Assembly (NCBI GenBank): GCA_900769555.1
Contig: CAAGHA010000162.1
Coordinates: forward strand, 1-22,370
Direction of reading: 5' to 3'
DNA: 22,370 nt
From: Bacteroidales bacterium
Lineage (GTDB): Bacteria > Bacteroidota > Bacteroidia > Bacteroidales > Paludibacteraceae
This document shows, piece by piece, positions 9,666 to 18,404 of the stretch. The notes beneath the pieces are model-generated. The model searched no databases, was not told where the DNA came from, and saw nothing but the letters and a program-made list of their open reading frames with translations. Both the position numbers and the translations under genes were made by a program. The number at the start of each line of letters is the position of its first letter. Within the stretch, counting starts at the first letter, position 1.

Positions 9666-9828
9666 GAAAATTGCAAAAAAAATATAAAATAGCAAGGTTA
9701 AAAGATTGATTTTATTGCATATTTAACTTTTAGACTAGATAAATATCAATATTTTCAAAATAATCATATTTAAAAACACGACAATAGCTCTATCAGGTAA
9801 ATATTGACAAATTATTAGTAATAAAAAA

Positions 9829-11661
9829 TCAAAAAGATTGCATTGAATAGAGTTTGGAATAAAATCCTCCTAATTTCAATAATTCATCGTGCTTACCTCT
9901 TTCAACAATCTGGCCATCTTTCATCACACATATTACATCCGCATTTTTTATTGTTGACAACCGATGTGCAATTACAATTGACGTGCGCGATTTCATTAGA
10001 TTCTCCAACGCTTGTTGTACTAATTTTTCCGACTCTGTATCTAATGCTGAGGTTGCTTCGTCTAAAATCAGGATATCCGGATTTTTCAAGATGGCCCTAG
10101 CTATACTGATTCGTTGTCTCTGACCTCCAGACAAACGTGATCCCCTATCGCCTATATTGGTTTGATAACCATCCTCTAAGTCCATAATAAAGTTATGTGC
10201 ATTTGCAACCTTTGCAGCCTCCTCAACTTGCTCCATGGTTGCATCTTCAACGCCAAATGTAATGTTATTAAATATGGTATCATTAAATAAAATGGCCTCT
10301 TGATTTACATTACCCATATAAGTGCGCAAGTCATAAAGTGTCATATCTTTTATGTTTACTCCATCAATGGTAATTGATCCCTTTTGTATATCATAAAATC
10401 TTGGCAACAAATCAACCATTGTTGACTTCCCCGAACCGGATTGTCCTACCAATGCAACAATCTCTCCTTTATTTATTGTCAATGAGACATCTTTCAACAC
10501 CCAATCTTCTCCATATCTAAACCAAACATGATCATATTCAATTTTTGATTGGAAGGGCAATACATTAACCGGATTTTCCACCTCCTTCAACGGATTAACT
10601 GCATCCAGAATCATATCTATTCTTTCTAAAGATGCCATTCCCTTTTGAATACTATAAGAAGCTTTCGATAATTCTTTGAAAGGATTGATTATACTATAAA
10701 AAATAACCAAATAGTAAATAAATTCCGCTGCCGACAATCCTCCTTTATCATTAAGTATCAACATTCCTCCAAATATTAACACGATGGAGATTGTTGCAGT
10801 CCCTAAAAATTCACTCATTGGATGTGCCAACGTATATCTGCGATTTACACTCATAATAGTTCTACGTAATCGCTCATTTAATTGTCGAAAGTTCTTAACT
10901 ACTGCCCTTTCTGCATTAAATGCTTTAACAACTCGCAAACCTCCTAACGTTTCTTCAATTTGTGATAACAACTCTCCGGATTGTGTCTGCGCTTCTTGTG
11001 ATGATTTCTTTAATGATTTACCAACCTTACCCATTAACACTCCGGCAAAAGGTAATACAACCAAAACAAATAGTGTCAGTTTCCAACTCAACATCAGTAG
11101 AACAACCATATAAACCACAATCATAATTGGATTCTTTGAAAGTAACTCTATTGAACTCATAATAGAAACTTCAACTTCATTAACATCTCCTAACATTCTG
11201 GCCATAATATCTCCTTTGCGTTGTTGACCAAAAAATCCAAGATTTAAATCTACAACTTTGTCATACAGTTGATTTCTTATATCTCTTACCAACCCGGTTC
11301 TCATCGGAATAATAAAATAACTAGCCAAATAAGCGATTCCTGTTTTAAAAAATGTTAGCACTACCAGAAAACCACCTAATAGGAACAAAGTGTTTAATGC
11401 GCCATGCGTACCTATATAATTAGAAACCCACCAATAAGCATTATTTTTTACAACCTCCATATTCCACTCAAAAGGGATATAGGTGTACTGAACGCTCTTC
11501 GTTTTAAAAAGTATTTCTAAGATAGGAATAATGAGTGCAAAAGAAAAAAGGCTAAACACCGTTGATAGTAAATTGCATATCACGTTTAATACAACACACC
11601 ATTTATACGGCGACACAAAACGCTTAATCAGTATAAGAAAGTTTAATTTTGGCATTCTCAT
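9829..11661 (-). CDS. ABC exporter with fused membrane and ATPase domains, MsbA/lipid-exporter type
   Basis: The 610-residue half-transporter has an N-terminal transmembrane domain (hydrophobic segments near 20-50, 90-120, 175-210 and 285-325). Its C-terminal ATPase shows Walker A GQSGSGKST (406-414), Q-loop NVNQE (Q454), signature LSGGQ (510-514), Walker B ILILDE (530-535), D-loop SALD and switch histidine H566 in IAHRLS. The architecture and length fit MsbA-like exporters, which flip lipid A precursor or other lipids and drugs across the inner membrane as homodimers. The substrate cannot be read from sequence, so I give no symbol. The ATG at 11661 or the one at 11655 could be the start. The gene follows purB by 189 bases with a hairpin in between. 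I found no good promoter motif directly upstream, so it may rely on read-through or an atypical promoter. Confidence 0.93.
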   Translation of the reverse strand: MRMPKLNFLILIKRFVSPYKWCVVLNVICNLLSTVFSLFSFALIIPILEILFKTKSVQYTYIPFEWNMEVVKNNAYWWVSNYIGTHGALNTLFLLGGFLVVLTFFKTGIAYLASYFIIPMRTGLVRDIRNQLYDKVVDLNLGFFGQQRKGDIMARMLGDVNEVEVSIMSSIELLSKNPIMIVVYMVVLLMLSWKLTLFVLVVLPFAGVLMGKVGKSLKKSSQEAQTQSGELLSQIEETLGGLRVVKAFNAERAVVKNFRQLNERLRRTIMSVNRRYTLAHPMSEFLGTATISIVLIFGGMLILNDKGGLSAAEFIYYLVIFYSIINPFKELSKASYSIQKGMASLERIDMILDAVNPLKEVENPVNVLPFQSKIEYDHVWFRYGEDWVLKDVSLTINKGEIVALVGQSGSGKSTMVDLLPRFYDIQKGSITIDGVNIKDMTLYDLRTYMGNVNQEAILFNDTIFNNITFGVEDATMEQVEEAAKVANAHNFIMDLEDGYQTNIGDRGSRLSGGQRQRISIARAILKNPDILILDEATSALDTESEKLVQQALENLMKSRTSIVIAHRLSTIKNADVICVMKDGQIVERGKHDELLKLGGFYSKLYSMQSF

Positions 11662-11739
11662 AGGTAATACTTAATTATTATTTATTCTATGAACCGACGG
11701 AAACACTAGCTCCTCTAAACAAATCTTCTATCAAAACAT

Positions 11740-11778
11740 CTAATTGCGTGTTTGAAATAAAACAAACACGCAATTAGC
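11740..11778 (-). terminator. Hairpin terminator downstream of purB
   Basis: A perfect 15-base inverted repeat, CTAATTGCGTGTTTG (11740-11754) with CAAACACGCAATTAG (11764-11778), surrounds a 9-base AT loop. It lies 72 bases past the purB stop. On the minus strand the stem is followed by ATGTTTTGAT, which is T-containing but not a clean T-run. It may therefore terminate only partly and let some transcription into the ABC exporter gene. Confidence 0.7.
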
Positions 11779-11850
11779 ATATCAAATGGATACTAATACC
11801 CTAGCATTAAGGCTACTTTCTCCTGAACAGAACGAGATTCAAGAAAAACT

Positions 11851-13194
11851 TTACATTCCCGTATAGTTATGTGGAGTAATTGCAAGCAATTCTGATTTAA
11901 CCTCATCACTTACATTTAAAGTAGCAATAAATTCCTTAATAGAAACTTCTGTAATTTCAGAATTGGTTCGTGTTAAAGCTTTCAATGCTTCATATGGATT
12001 AGGATATCCTTCTCTTCTTAAAACAGTTTGAATTCCCTCTGCTACTACAGCCCAACATTTATCCAAATCTGCATATAGCGCTTTTTCATTCAACAACAAC
12101 TTTCCAATTCCTTTTAAAGAACTTTGTAGCGCTATTAATATGTGTCCAAAAGGAACACCTACATTTCTCAACACCGTAGAGTCTGTCAAATCTCTTTGTA
12201 ATCTAGAAACCGGTAACTTTGACGACAAATGCTCCAATATTGCATTAGCCACTCCCAAATTACCCTCTGCATTTTCAAAGTCAATAGGATTAACTTTATG
12301 AGGCATAGCAGATGAACCCACCTCTCCGGCTTTAATTTTTTGCTTGAAATACTCCATAGAGATATATTGCCAAAAATCTCTATTCATATCAATCATAATG
12401 GTATTTATTCTTTTCAACCCATCAAAAATAGCTCCTAAATTATCATAATTGGAAATTTGAGTTGTCCATTCCTCTCTCTGCAACCCCAATTTACCACTTA
12501 CAAAATCATTCCCGAATTCTTTCCAATTATTTTTAGGGAAAGCAACATGATGCGCATTAAAATTCCCTGTCGCACCTCCAAATTTAGCAGAAATTGGCAT
12601 TTGTTTCAGCTGTGATAATTGAACTTTTAATCGACTCACAAAAACCATTATCTCTTTTCCTAAACGTGTTGGTGAAGCTGGTTGTCCATGGGTCTTTGCC
12701 AACATTGCAACATCTTTCCACTCGGTAGCTTTCGCTTCTAACTCTGCAATTAATTTTTCCAACAAAGGATAATAACTCTTATTCAAGGCTTCCTTGATTG
12801 AAAAAGGTATAGAGGTATTATTAATATCCTGAGAAGTCAACCCGAAATGGATGTACTCCTTATATTTTTGTAATGATAAGGCATCAAATTTTTCTTTAAT
12901 AAAATACTCAACAGCCTTAACATCATGATTTGTCACCTTTTCGATATCTTTAATTTTTTGAGCATCTTCAACAGAAAACTCTTGGTATATCTTTTGTAAT
13001 TGAGAAAAAACCGAGTTATCAATATCTGCCAACGCAGGAAGAGGAATCTCACAAAGTGCAATAAAATATTCAATTTCAACTAAAACTCTATATCGAATAA
13101 GAGCAAATTCTGAAAAATATTCCGATAATTCTTCTGTTTTACTTCTGTATCTTCCATCTATAGGAGAAATAGCTGTTAGTGCATTTAATTCCAT
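11851..13194 (-). CDS. purB: Adenylosuccinate lyase
   Basis: The 447-residue product belongs to the fumarase/aspartase superfamily and acts twice in purine synthesis: it splits SAICAR to AICAR and adenylosuccinate to AMP, releasing fumarate. It starts MELNALTAISPIDGRY, typical of the E. coli-type PurB. It carries HFGLTSQDIN (116-125), KTHGQPASPTRLGKE (167-181) with the catalytic histidine H169, and the superfamily signature GEVGSSAMPHKVNP (290-303), whose flexible loop holds the catalytic serine (S294 or S295). Length matches the family (about 450-456). All motifs are intact. The gene appears to be transcribed alone: a promoter -7 element lies at 13230-13237 and a hairpin follows at 11740-11778. 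Confidence 0.97.
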   Translation of the reverse strand: MELNALTAISPIDGRYRSKTEELSEYFSEFALIRYRVLVEIEYFIALCEIPLPALADIDNSVFSQLQKIYQEFSVEDAQKIKDIEKVTNHDVKAVEYFIKEKFDALSLQKYKEYIHFGLTSQDINNTSIPFSIKEALNKSYYPLLEKLIAELEAKATEWKDVAMLAKTHGQPASPTRLGKEIMVFVSRLKVQLSQLKQMPISAKFGGATGNFNAHHVAFPKNNWKEFGNDFVSGKLGLQREEWTTQISNYDNLGAIFDGLKRINTIMIDMNRDFWQYISMEYFKQKIKAGEVGSSAMPHKVNPIDFENAEGNLGVANAILEHLSSKLPVSRLQRDLTDSTVLRNVGVPFGHILIALQSSLKGIGKLLLNEKALYADLDKCWAVVAEGIQTVLRREGYPNPYEALKALTRTNSEITEVSIKEFIATLNVSDEVKSELLAITPHNYTGM

Positions 13195-13229
13195 AATATA
13201 CCTAAATTTACATTTTTAAAAGTGAGCCA

Positions 13230-13237
13230 CAAAGTTA
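13230..13237 (-). promoter_or_regulatory. Probable -7 element of the purB promoter
   Basis: The minus strand reads TAACTTTG, a full match to the Bacteroidota -7 TAnnTTTG, about 36 bases before the purB ATG. The -33 position at the expected spacing reads CTG rather than TTG, so only the -7 half is convincing. Confidence 0.45.
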
Positions 13238-13264
13238 AGAAACAATTTTTGATTTTCAGATAAA

Positions 13265-13301
13265 CAGTAAAAACTATTTGATAATTACGTAATTTTTACT
13301 G
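13265..13301 (-). terminator. Possible terminator hairpin overlapping the metallophosphoesterase stop codon
   Basis: On the minus strand CAGTAAAAATTA pairs with TAGTTTTTACTG, a 12-base stem with one U-G pair and a loop of about 13 bases. The upstream arm contains the TAA stop at 13296-13298. The stem is AT-rich and is followed only by TTTATC, so termination would be weak. Confidence 0.4.
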
Positions 13302-14717
13302 ACGCTGTTTCCATTCTTGTATTGATTTTTCAAATTCTTTTATGCGTTTTTCTCGCTTGTTTGTCCTAAACCATTCTGAAACCTCTATCAATTGGGGGAT
13401 ATTTTTACCTTGATCTTCCACCTCAACATCTCCGAAACAACTCTTTTTCAACACAACTTTATCATATAATTCATGATTAGATCTATATGTATTCAGAACC
13501 AAAGAATCAGAACTCACTTCAAACTTTTGGTAATAACGATCTGCTGTACCCCATTTATTTACATCTCCGTAAAATTTCATCGGATAATCTTTTTGTGATG
13601 AATAGGATACTAAGTAAAGGGGAGTTGTTAATTTCCCGTTTTCTAAAAGTAACGATCGTGCATAAACATGCTCATGTCCTTGTAAAACAACATCAACATG
13701 ATGTTCTTCGATAACATCTTCAAAAAAGAGTCTCACCATCAATCCATTAAAAAAGCCCTTCGTAGAATGAATTGGATGATGAAGGACTACAAATTTCCAA
13801 CGTTCCCGGCTTTTCTCTAATTCTTCTTTTAACCATCTTCGTTGTGAAAAATAGTTCCAAAAATCTCGATTAGAATCTAAAAAAAAGAACCGTGCATCTC
13901 CTTTGGCAAATGTGTACACCGAATTTTGAGCAACTCCATACTCTTTAATTGGCAATGAATCCCCAAAATAGGGAAATACTAATGGAAAGCGTGCTTCTAA
14001 TCTGCGTGTAAGACCTTTTAAATACTCATGATTACCTGGAATAGCAAGAATTGGACATGTCGCAGAAAGGGTATCAAAGGATCGAAAGACTTCTCCCCAA
14101 TATTTATCCATAGGACGTTCTATCAAATCTCCTCCAAACAGAACGAAGGCTCTGTTCGTGTTTCTATTCATGACTTGTGAAAACAACGTATCAAACCCTC
14201 CTGACACTTCATCTTGAACATCTCCAAAGAATATAAATGAGAAATGATTGTCTGAATTAGGCAGTGAGAAATAATACCATTGGGTAGTATCTTTTGCTGT
14301 ACAAATCCGATATTTATAATCATTCCCATCTTTTACATTCTTCATTTCGGTTCTATAAAATACTGTTTGTCCCGAACGTGAGTTAAAAACAGTATATCTA
14401 ACCTCCGATCGGTACAGAAGGTCGTTATGAGAGGAAGAGACATCGGCATATTCAACTACGGATTGATGTGGAATGGTGTCATGTTGCCACGACAACTGCA
14501 CACTTTGACCATCTTCACTATATGTCATCAAAACTCTTGAGGGTTCATGTAATGCCGAGTAAGGTGGTTCAGGATGATTACCAAACCAAACATCCCATCT
14601 TGACGCAATCCATAACGCAAGAGCTATAATAACCAATGCTATAAAAATAAGAATAAGATATTTTTTCGGATTCTTCTTCATCACAACAATCAATTCACCT
14701 AGATTCGCCTTTTTCAT
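13296..14717 (-). CDS. Membrane-anchored metallophosphoesterase with purple-acid-phosphatase-like N-terminal domain
   Basis: The 473-residue product has a positively charged N-terminus and one membrane segment (about 20-38, ILIFIALVIIALALWIA) that probably anchors it with the enzyme outside the cytoplasm. Residues about 58-150 look like the fibronectin-III-like domain found before purple acid phosphatase cores. The calcineurin-like metal-binding set is complete: FGDVQ (D166), GGD (195-197), GNHE (228-231), LHHP (H314/H315) and GHEH (347-350). It should be a binuclear-metal phosphoesterase; the substrate is unknown. An alternative start is the Met at residue 13 (14681). It follows the decarboxylase gene by only 26 bases, so the two are probably co-transcribed, though I see no functional link between them. 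The charged C-terminus is rich in Lys and Glu. Confidence 0.9.
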   Translation of the reverse strand: MKKANLGELIVVMKKNPKKYLILIFIALVIIALALWIASRWDVWFGNHPEPPYSALHEPSRVLMTYSEDGQSVQLSWQHDTIPHQSVVEYADVSSSHNDLLYRSEVRYTVFNSRSGQTVFYRTEMKNVKDGNDYKYRICTAKDTTQWYYFSLPNSDNHFSFIFFGDVQDEVSGGFDTLFSQVMNRNTNRAFVLFGGDLIERPMDKYWGEVFRSFDTLSATCPILAIPGNHEYLKGLTRRLEARFPLVFPYFGDSLPIKEYGVAQNSVYTFAKGDARFFFLDSNRDFWNYFSQRRWLKEELEKSRERWKFVVLHHPIHSTKGFFNGLMVRLFFEDVIEEHHVDVVLQGHEHVYARSLLLENGKLTTPLYLVSYSSQKDYPMKFYGDVNKWGTADRYYQKFEVSSDSLVLNTYRSNHELYDKVVLKKSCFGDVEVEDQGKNIPQLIEVSEWFRTNKREKRIKEFEKSIQEWKQRQ

Positions 14718-14743
14718 GTCAATTCAACATAAAAAACATAACC

Positions 14744-16135
14744 TTAATAACCTAAAATTTTCAACATGGATTTAAAACTTTGTTCTTTTGCGAACAACTT
14801 AGTTGTATATTCTCCATTTTCATCTTGATCAATTACAACTAATTTTGGAGCTGGCAACAAACAATGTTTAATACCACCATAGCCACTCAAAGCTTCTTGA
14901 TATGCCCCCATATGGAAGAATCCAATAAACTGTTCTCTATCCATTTGAATCTTCGGTAAGAAAATCGCATTAGAGTGAACTTCTGCATTGTAAAAATCTT
15001 CACTATCACAAGTCAATCCTCCTAAATGCACTCGCTCATATTCAGAATCCCAGTTATTTATTGCCAAGAAAGGAAAGCGTTGATTAATCGCCCATGTATC
15101 CGGCATCGTGGTGATAAATGAACTATCAATCATATTCCACAACTCTCTATCGTTTTGTTGTTTTTGATTGACAATAGAGTAAAGCATTGCTCCACTCTCT
15201 CCCACAGTATAAGACCCAAATTCAGTAAAAATATGTGGCTCAGGTACTCCATGAAGCGAACAAGTATTTTTTATTTGCGCTACAATTTCTTCTGCCATAT
15301 ATTCGTAATCGTACGTAAAATCCAAATGCGCTTGAATAGGAAAACCTCCACCAATATTCAAACTATCTAAATCTGGACAAATCTTACGCAATTCACAATA
15401 CATATTTATACCTTTGTTCAACTCATTCCAATAATACGAAGTATCCTTTATACCTGTATTAATAAAGAAGTGCAACATTTTAAGTTTAACTTGCTTATTA
15501 TTTTTGATCTTCTCTATGTAATACGGTATGATATCTTTATACCGAATTCCTAATCGAGAGGTATAAAAATCAAACTTAGGTTCCTCTTCAGCTGCAATTC
15601 TAATACCTACAGAAAATTTCTTATCAAAATCTTTTTGCAACAAATCCAACTCAAATTTATTATCAAGTACAGGAATTACATTTTCAAAACCAAGAGAAAT
15701 CAAATGCTGAATATTCTCTATATACTGAGGGATTTTAAATCCGTTACATATAACAAACCTCTTAGGATCCAAGTTACCTGATTCGTACAAACACTCTAAC
15801 AAGTTGATGTCAAAAGCTGATGAAGTTTCAACATTAACACCTTGTTTTAATACCTCTTCCATTACAAATGAAAAATGAGAACTCTTTGTACAATAACAAT
15901 AATTATAATCAGCTTGATAATCAACCTTCGCCATTGCCACATTAAACAAACGCCTAGCTCGTTGAATATTCATTGCAATCTTAGGCAAATAGGCAATCCT
16001 TAATGGCGTTCCATATTGTTTTATCACATCCATCAACGGAACTCCATACCAATAAAGTTCGTTATCTTTTACACTAAATTCCTCATTCGGAAACTCAAAT
16101 GATTGCTCAATTAAATCTACGTACTTGTTCTTCAT
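14744..16135 (-). CDS. speA: Arginine decarboxylase-like enzyme, PLP fold type III
   Basis: The 463-residue product belongs to the alanine-racemase-fold group of Orn/DAP/Arg decarboxylases. It matches the short form, about 465 residues, that Flavobacteriia annotations call arginine decarboxylase, which would make agmatine for polyamine synthesis. The classic SpeA is longer, about 630-660. Visible motifs are YCYCTKSSHF with the probable PLP lysine K84, TSRLGI (192-197), the phosphate-binding glycine loop NIGGGFP (260-266), EFGSYTVGESGA (305-316), GGLTCDSED with the likely catalytic cysteine C376, and GAYQ (410-413). The usual EPGR motif of ornithine and DAP decarboxylases is replaced by EFGS, as I recall for this short group. 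The family is certain from sequence; the substrate is taken from the group and not proven. It probably shares a transcript with the phosphoesterase behind it. Confidence 0.82.
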   Translation of the reverse strand: MKNKYVDLIEQSFEFPNEEFSVKDNELYWYGVPLMDVIKQYGTPLRIAYLPKIAMNIQRARRLFNVAMAKVDYQADYNYCYCTKSSHFSFVMEEVLKQGVNVETSSAFDINLLECLYESGNLDPKRFVICNGFKIPQYIENIQHLISLGFENVIPVLDNKFELDLLQKDFDKKFSVGIRIAAEEEPKFDFYTSRLGIRYKDIIPYYIEKIKNNKQVKLKMLHFFINTGIKDTSYYWNELNKGINMYCELRKICPDLDSLNIGGGFPIQAHLDFTYDYEYMAEEIVAQIKNTCSLHGVPEPHIFTEFGSYTVGESGAMLYSIVNQKQQNDRELWNMIDSSFITTMPDTWAINQRFPFLAINNWDSEYERVHLGGLTCDSEDFYNAEVHSNAIFLPKIQMDREQFIGFFHMGAYQEALSGYGGIKHCLLPAPKLVVIDQDENGEYTTKLFAKEQSFKSMLKILGY

Positions 16136-16206
16136 TTAGCTAACTTTTAAATAAAGACTTCCATTCCAATAAAACGGAGAGAAATCAATAAAACAACATT
16201 AGAATA

Positions 16207-16295
16207 ATAAAAAAATATCAATCCGACTTACTTACATTGAATCAACTCATCAAATGTAAGCAAATCGGATTGCAAAACTAATGATATTTTTTTAT
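16207..16295 (-). terminator. Strong symmetrical intrinsic terminator downstream of fabG
   Basis: Arms at 16219-16238 and 16253-16272 form a 20-base stem. The two mismatches seen on the plus strand become G-U pairs in minus-strand RNA, which points to that strand as the functional one. Outside the stem, an A-tract (ATAAAAAAATATC, 16207-16219) is matched by a T-tract (GATATTTTTTTAT, 16283-16295). Transcripts from fabG would therefore end in a hairpin plus a seven-U run. It lies about 75 bases past the fabG stop, and the layout could also stop transcription from the other side. Confidence 0.85.
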
Positions 16296-16347
16296 CTGAT
16301 AAAAATTATTCTTAGACAATTTTTACAAAAATTCTCGAAATATAGAA

Positions 16348-17094
16348 TTACATATTCATACCACCACAGCAATGAATTACTTGTCCTGATACATATGACG
16401 ACAAATCTGAAGCCAAGAACAATGCAACATTTGCAACATCTTCAGTTGTTCCACCTCTTCTCAAAGGAATAGTTTTTGCCCATTCATTACGCACTTCTTC
16501 AGACAATTGGGCAGTCATCTCTGTTATAATAAATCCGGGAGCTATACAATTTGCTCTAATTCCTCTTGATCCTAATTCTTTAGCGGTTGACTTTGCCAAG
16601 CCAATCATACCGGCTTTAGAGGCTGAGTAATTACATTGTCCGGCATTTCCAGAGACACCTACAACAGAACTCATATTGATAATACTTCCACCACGTTGAC
16701 GCATCATAATTGGAGCACATGCATGTATAAAATTAAATGCTGATTTTAGGTTTACCGTTAAAACTGCATCCCATTGTTGTTCAGTCATTCTTAACATTAA
16801 TCCATCTTTAGTGATTCCTGCATTATTTACCAAAATATCAATTCGTCCGAACTCTTTCTGAATTTCTTCGACCACTTTATGCGTCTCTTCAAAGTTTGCA
16901 GCATTGGATGCATACCCTTTTGCCTTAACACCCATTGATAAAATCTCTGCTTCTGTCGCTTTTGCATTCTCATCAATTGTTAAATCGGTAAAGGCTATAT
17001 TGGCACCTTCACTGGCTAATTTTAAGGCAATAGCCTTACCAATTCCTCTTGCAGCTCCTGTAATCAAGGCTGTTTTTCCATCTAATAATCCCAT
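16348..17094 (-). CDS. fabG: 3-oxoacyl-[acyl-carrier-protein] reductase
   Basis: The 248-residue short-chain dehydrogenase is the NADPH-dependent ketoreductase of the fatty-acid elongation cycle. It has the cofactor loop TGAARGIG (13-20), NNAG (90-93), the catalytic triad S143 (NMSSVVG), Y156 and K160 (YSASK), and the PGFI[IT]T segment after the core. Length and order fit FabG. The C-terminus reads HCCGGMNM, with cysteine where many FabG have the aspartate of VDGG. It is a single-gene unit: a -7 element lies at 17219-17226 and a strong terminator follows. A GC-rich palindrome, GGGGAATCCCC, sits just before the start codon. Assignment to FabG rather than another SDR rests on overall similarity and the triad spacing. 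Confidence 0.95.
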   Translation of the reverse strand: MGLLDGKTALITGAARGIGKAIALKLASEGANIAFTDLTIDENAKATEAEILSMGVKAKGYASNAANFEETHKVVEEIQKEFGRIDILVNNAGITKDGLMLRMTEQQWDAVLTVNLKSAFNFIHACAPIMMRQRGGSIINMSSVVGVSGNAGQCNYSASKAGMIGLAKSTAKELGSRGIRANCIAPGFIITEMTAQLSEEVRNEWAKTIPLRRGGTTEDVANVALFLASDLSSYVSGQVIHCCGGMNM

Positions 17095-17218
17095 AGTAAA
17101 TAAAAAGGTGGGGAATCCCCCAATTTAAGTTAAACAATCATTTAGGTTATCTATAATCATTTGCACGATTCTCCATCTCTACAAAACAATTTTTAGAATT
17201 TACCCTTCATTTTCTCCG

Positions 17219-17226
17219 CAAAGATA
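17219..17226 (-). promoter_or_regulatory. Probable -7 element of the fabG promoter
   Basis: The minus strand reads TATCTTTG, a full match to TAnnTTTG, about 125 bases upstream of the fabG ATG. No TTG is found at the expected -33 spacing. If used, it implies a long leader that includes the GC-rich palindrome at 17110-17120. Confidence 0.4.
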
Positions 17227-17325
17227 GATATAAAATAAATATACTCTCCGATTTAAACAATATTTTTTACTCCAAATTAAGGTAATTTCTATAGATCACG
17301 AATGGTAAATTTTGGAACTCTAAAT

Positions 17326-18021
17326 TTATAACTTCAAAAATTCTAAAGCCAAATCTAAATCAGTCTTTCTATCTACATCCAAAATCTTCTCAAATGGATA
17401 ACTCTCAATAGATACTCCTTGTAATAAAAGAAATTCTTGAAAATTTCGCATTCTTTTAATCTTCATCAAATGCGCCTTCTCAACATATGTTTGAATGTCT
17501 TTTGTAAATCCATAAATACCTCCGGATACAAAATCTTCTCCTAAAATCCCTTCTGATGAAAAAGAAATCACCCTATTATAGTTGTTATTTTTTATGTATA
17601 GTGGAGCTTCGTCATGTACAAATCGTGTAACAGGAAATAGAGCTTCGGTCGAAGTCGTTTTTAAAGCAGTAACATAACGTCCAAATTCAACTTCACTAAA
17701 AATAGTATCAACTGTTGTAACACAAAAGGGATATGTCGTAAGGGTCCGGATTAACATTCTAAAACTATCAAAAGAATTATCTGTACTCTTTATAATTAGA
17801 TTTAAAGGTACAGGATAATATTTATCTTTCCAATAATCTTTCAATTCTTTCTCGTCTTCGTTGATAATAATGGATATGGCGGTAGCTCCATTATCTATAA
17901 AGATTCTCACGAGCCTATCAACCAATGTTTCAGTTCCAATCTTGACCAATGGTTTAGGGGTAATAATACCTTCTGATTTTAATCGAGCCCCTTTCCCTGC
18001 TGCTAGGATTCCACAATGCAT
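17326..18021 (-). CDS. Nucleotidyltransferase (NTP_transferase / sugar-nucleotide pyrophosphorylase type)
   Basis: The 231-residue product starts with the nucleotide-binding loop GILAAGKGARL (4-14), followed by TPKPLVKIG (21-29) with the conserved Pro-Lys-Pro. The T-V-D-T around D105 is the likely metal-binding aspartate of this fold. These features place it in the GT-A-like nucleotidyltransferases that join NTPs to sugar-1-phosphates or similar alcohol phosphates; length fits the shorter members. The acceptor cannot be deduced. The ATG at 18019-18021 gives the glycine-rich loop at the right distance from the N-terminus. It is separated by 383 bases from porT upstream and 231 from fabG downstream, so it is probably its own unit. 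Confidence 0.85.
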   Translation of the reverse strand: MHCGILAAGKGARLKSEGIITPKPLVKIGTETLVDRLVRIFIDNGATAISIIINEDEKELKDYWKDKYYPVPLNLIIKSTDNSFDSFRMLIRTLTTYPFCVTTVDTIFSEVEFGRYVTALKTTSTEALFPVTRFVHDEAPLYIKNNNYNRVISFSSEGILGEDFVSGGIYGFTKDIQTYVEKAHLMKIKRMRNFQEFLLLQGVSIESYPFEKILDVDRKTDLDLALEFLKL

Positions 18022-18404
18022 ACTACTTACTGTTTTTTTTAAAGAAAAACAAGTAAATAAGACAAATTGTTCTAAATGTGAAATAAACTCAGAATCGTAT
18101 AAGATAAAACTATAAAATTCATGACAAAAACAAACGTAGGTTTACATTCATGGTAGGTTCTATAAATCTGGTCGAGAAAATTTTGAAGAGTTTTTAAGTT
18201 AGATTGTTCATATAAAAAAGGAGTAACACTTCAATCATAACCAATTAATTATAAATAATATAGCACAAACAAATTCGAAAGCACTCTATATAGAATTTAT
18301 TACATTTAGAAACATAAATCGTAATTTATAGAAGTTACCTTATATATTTTGCTTTTGAGCATCCTCTATTATCAAAATAAATAAACTCAAAAAATATATA
18401 ATAC
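18022..18404 (-). other. 383-base intergenic stretch between porT and the nucleotidyltransferase gene
   Basis: I see no gene here on either strand. The stretch is very AT-rich. It holds one match to the Bacteroidota -7 pattern (TACGTTTG on the minus strand, 18131-18138), but no TTG at the right spacing and about 110 bases before the next ATG. A short weak palindrome, ATAAAT-cgta-ATTTAT, lies near 18314-18330. No clear terminator for porT is visible. Confidence 0.5.

Noticed and set aside
17306..17328. Short inverted repeat TAAATTT...AAATTTA over the nucleotidyltransferase stop codon
   Set aside because: A seven-base all-AT stem with a nine-base loop and no T-run is too weak to call a terminator in this AT-rich DNA.
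18121..18156. Small plus-strand frame beginning ATGACAAAAACA in the porT gap
   Set aside because: It ends after 11 codons and has no supporting context.
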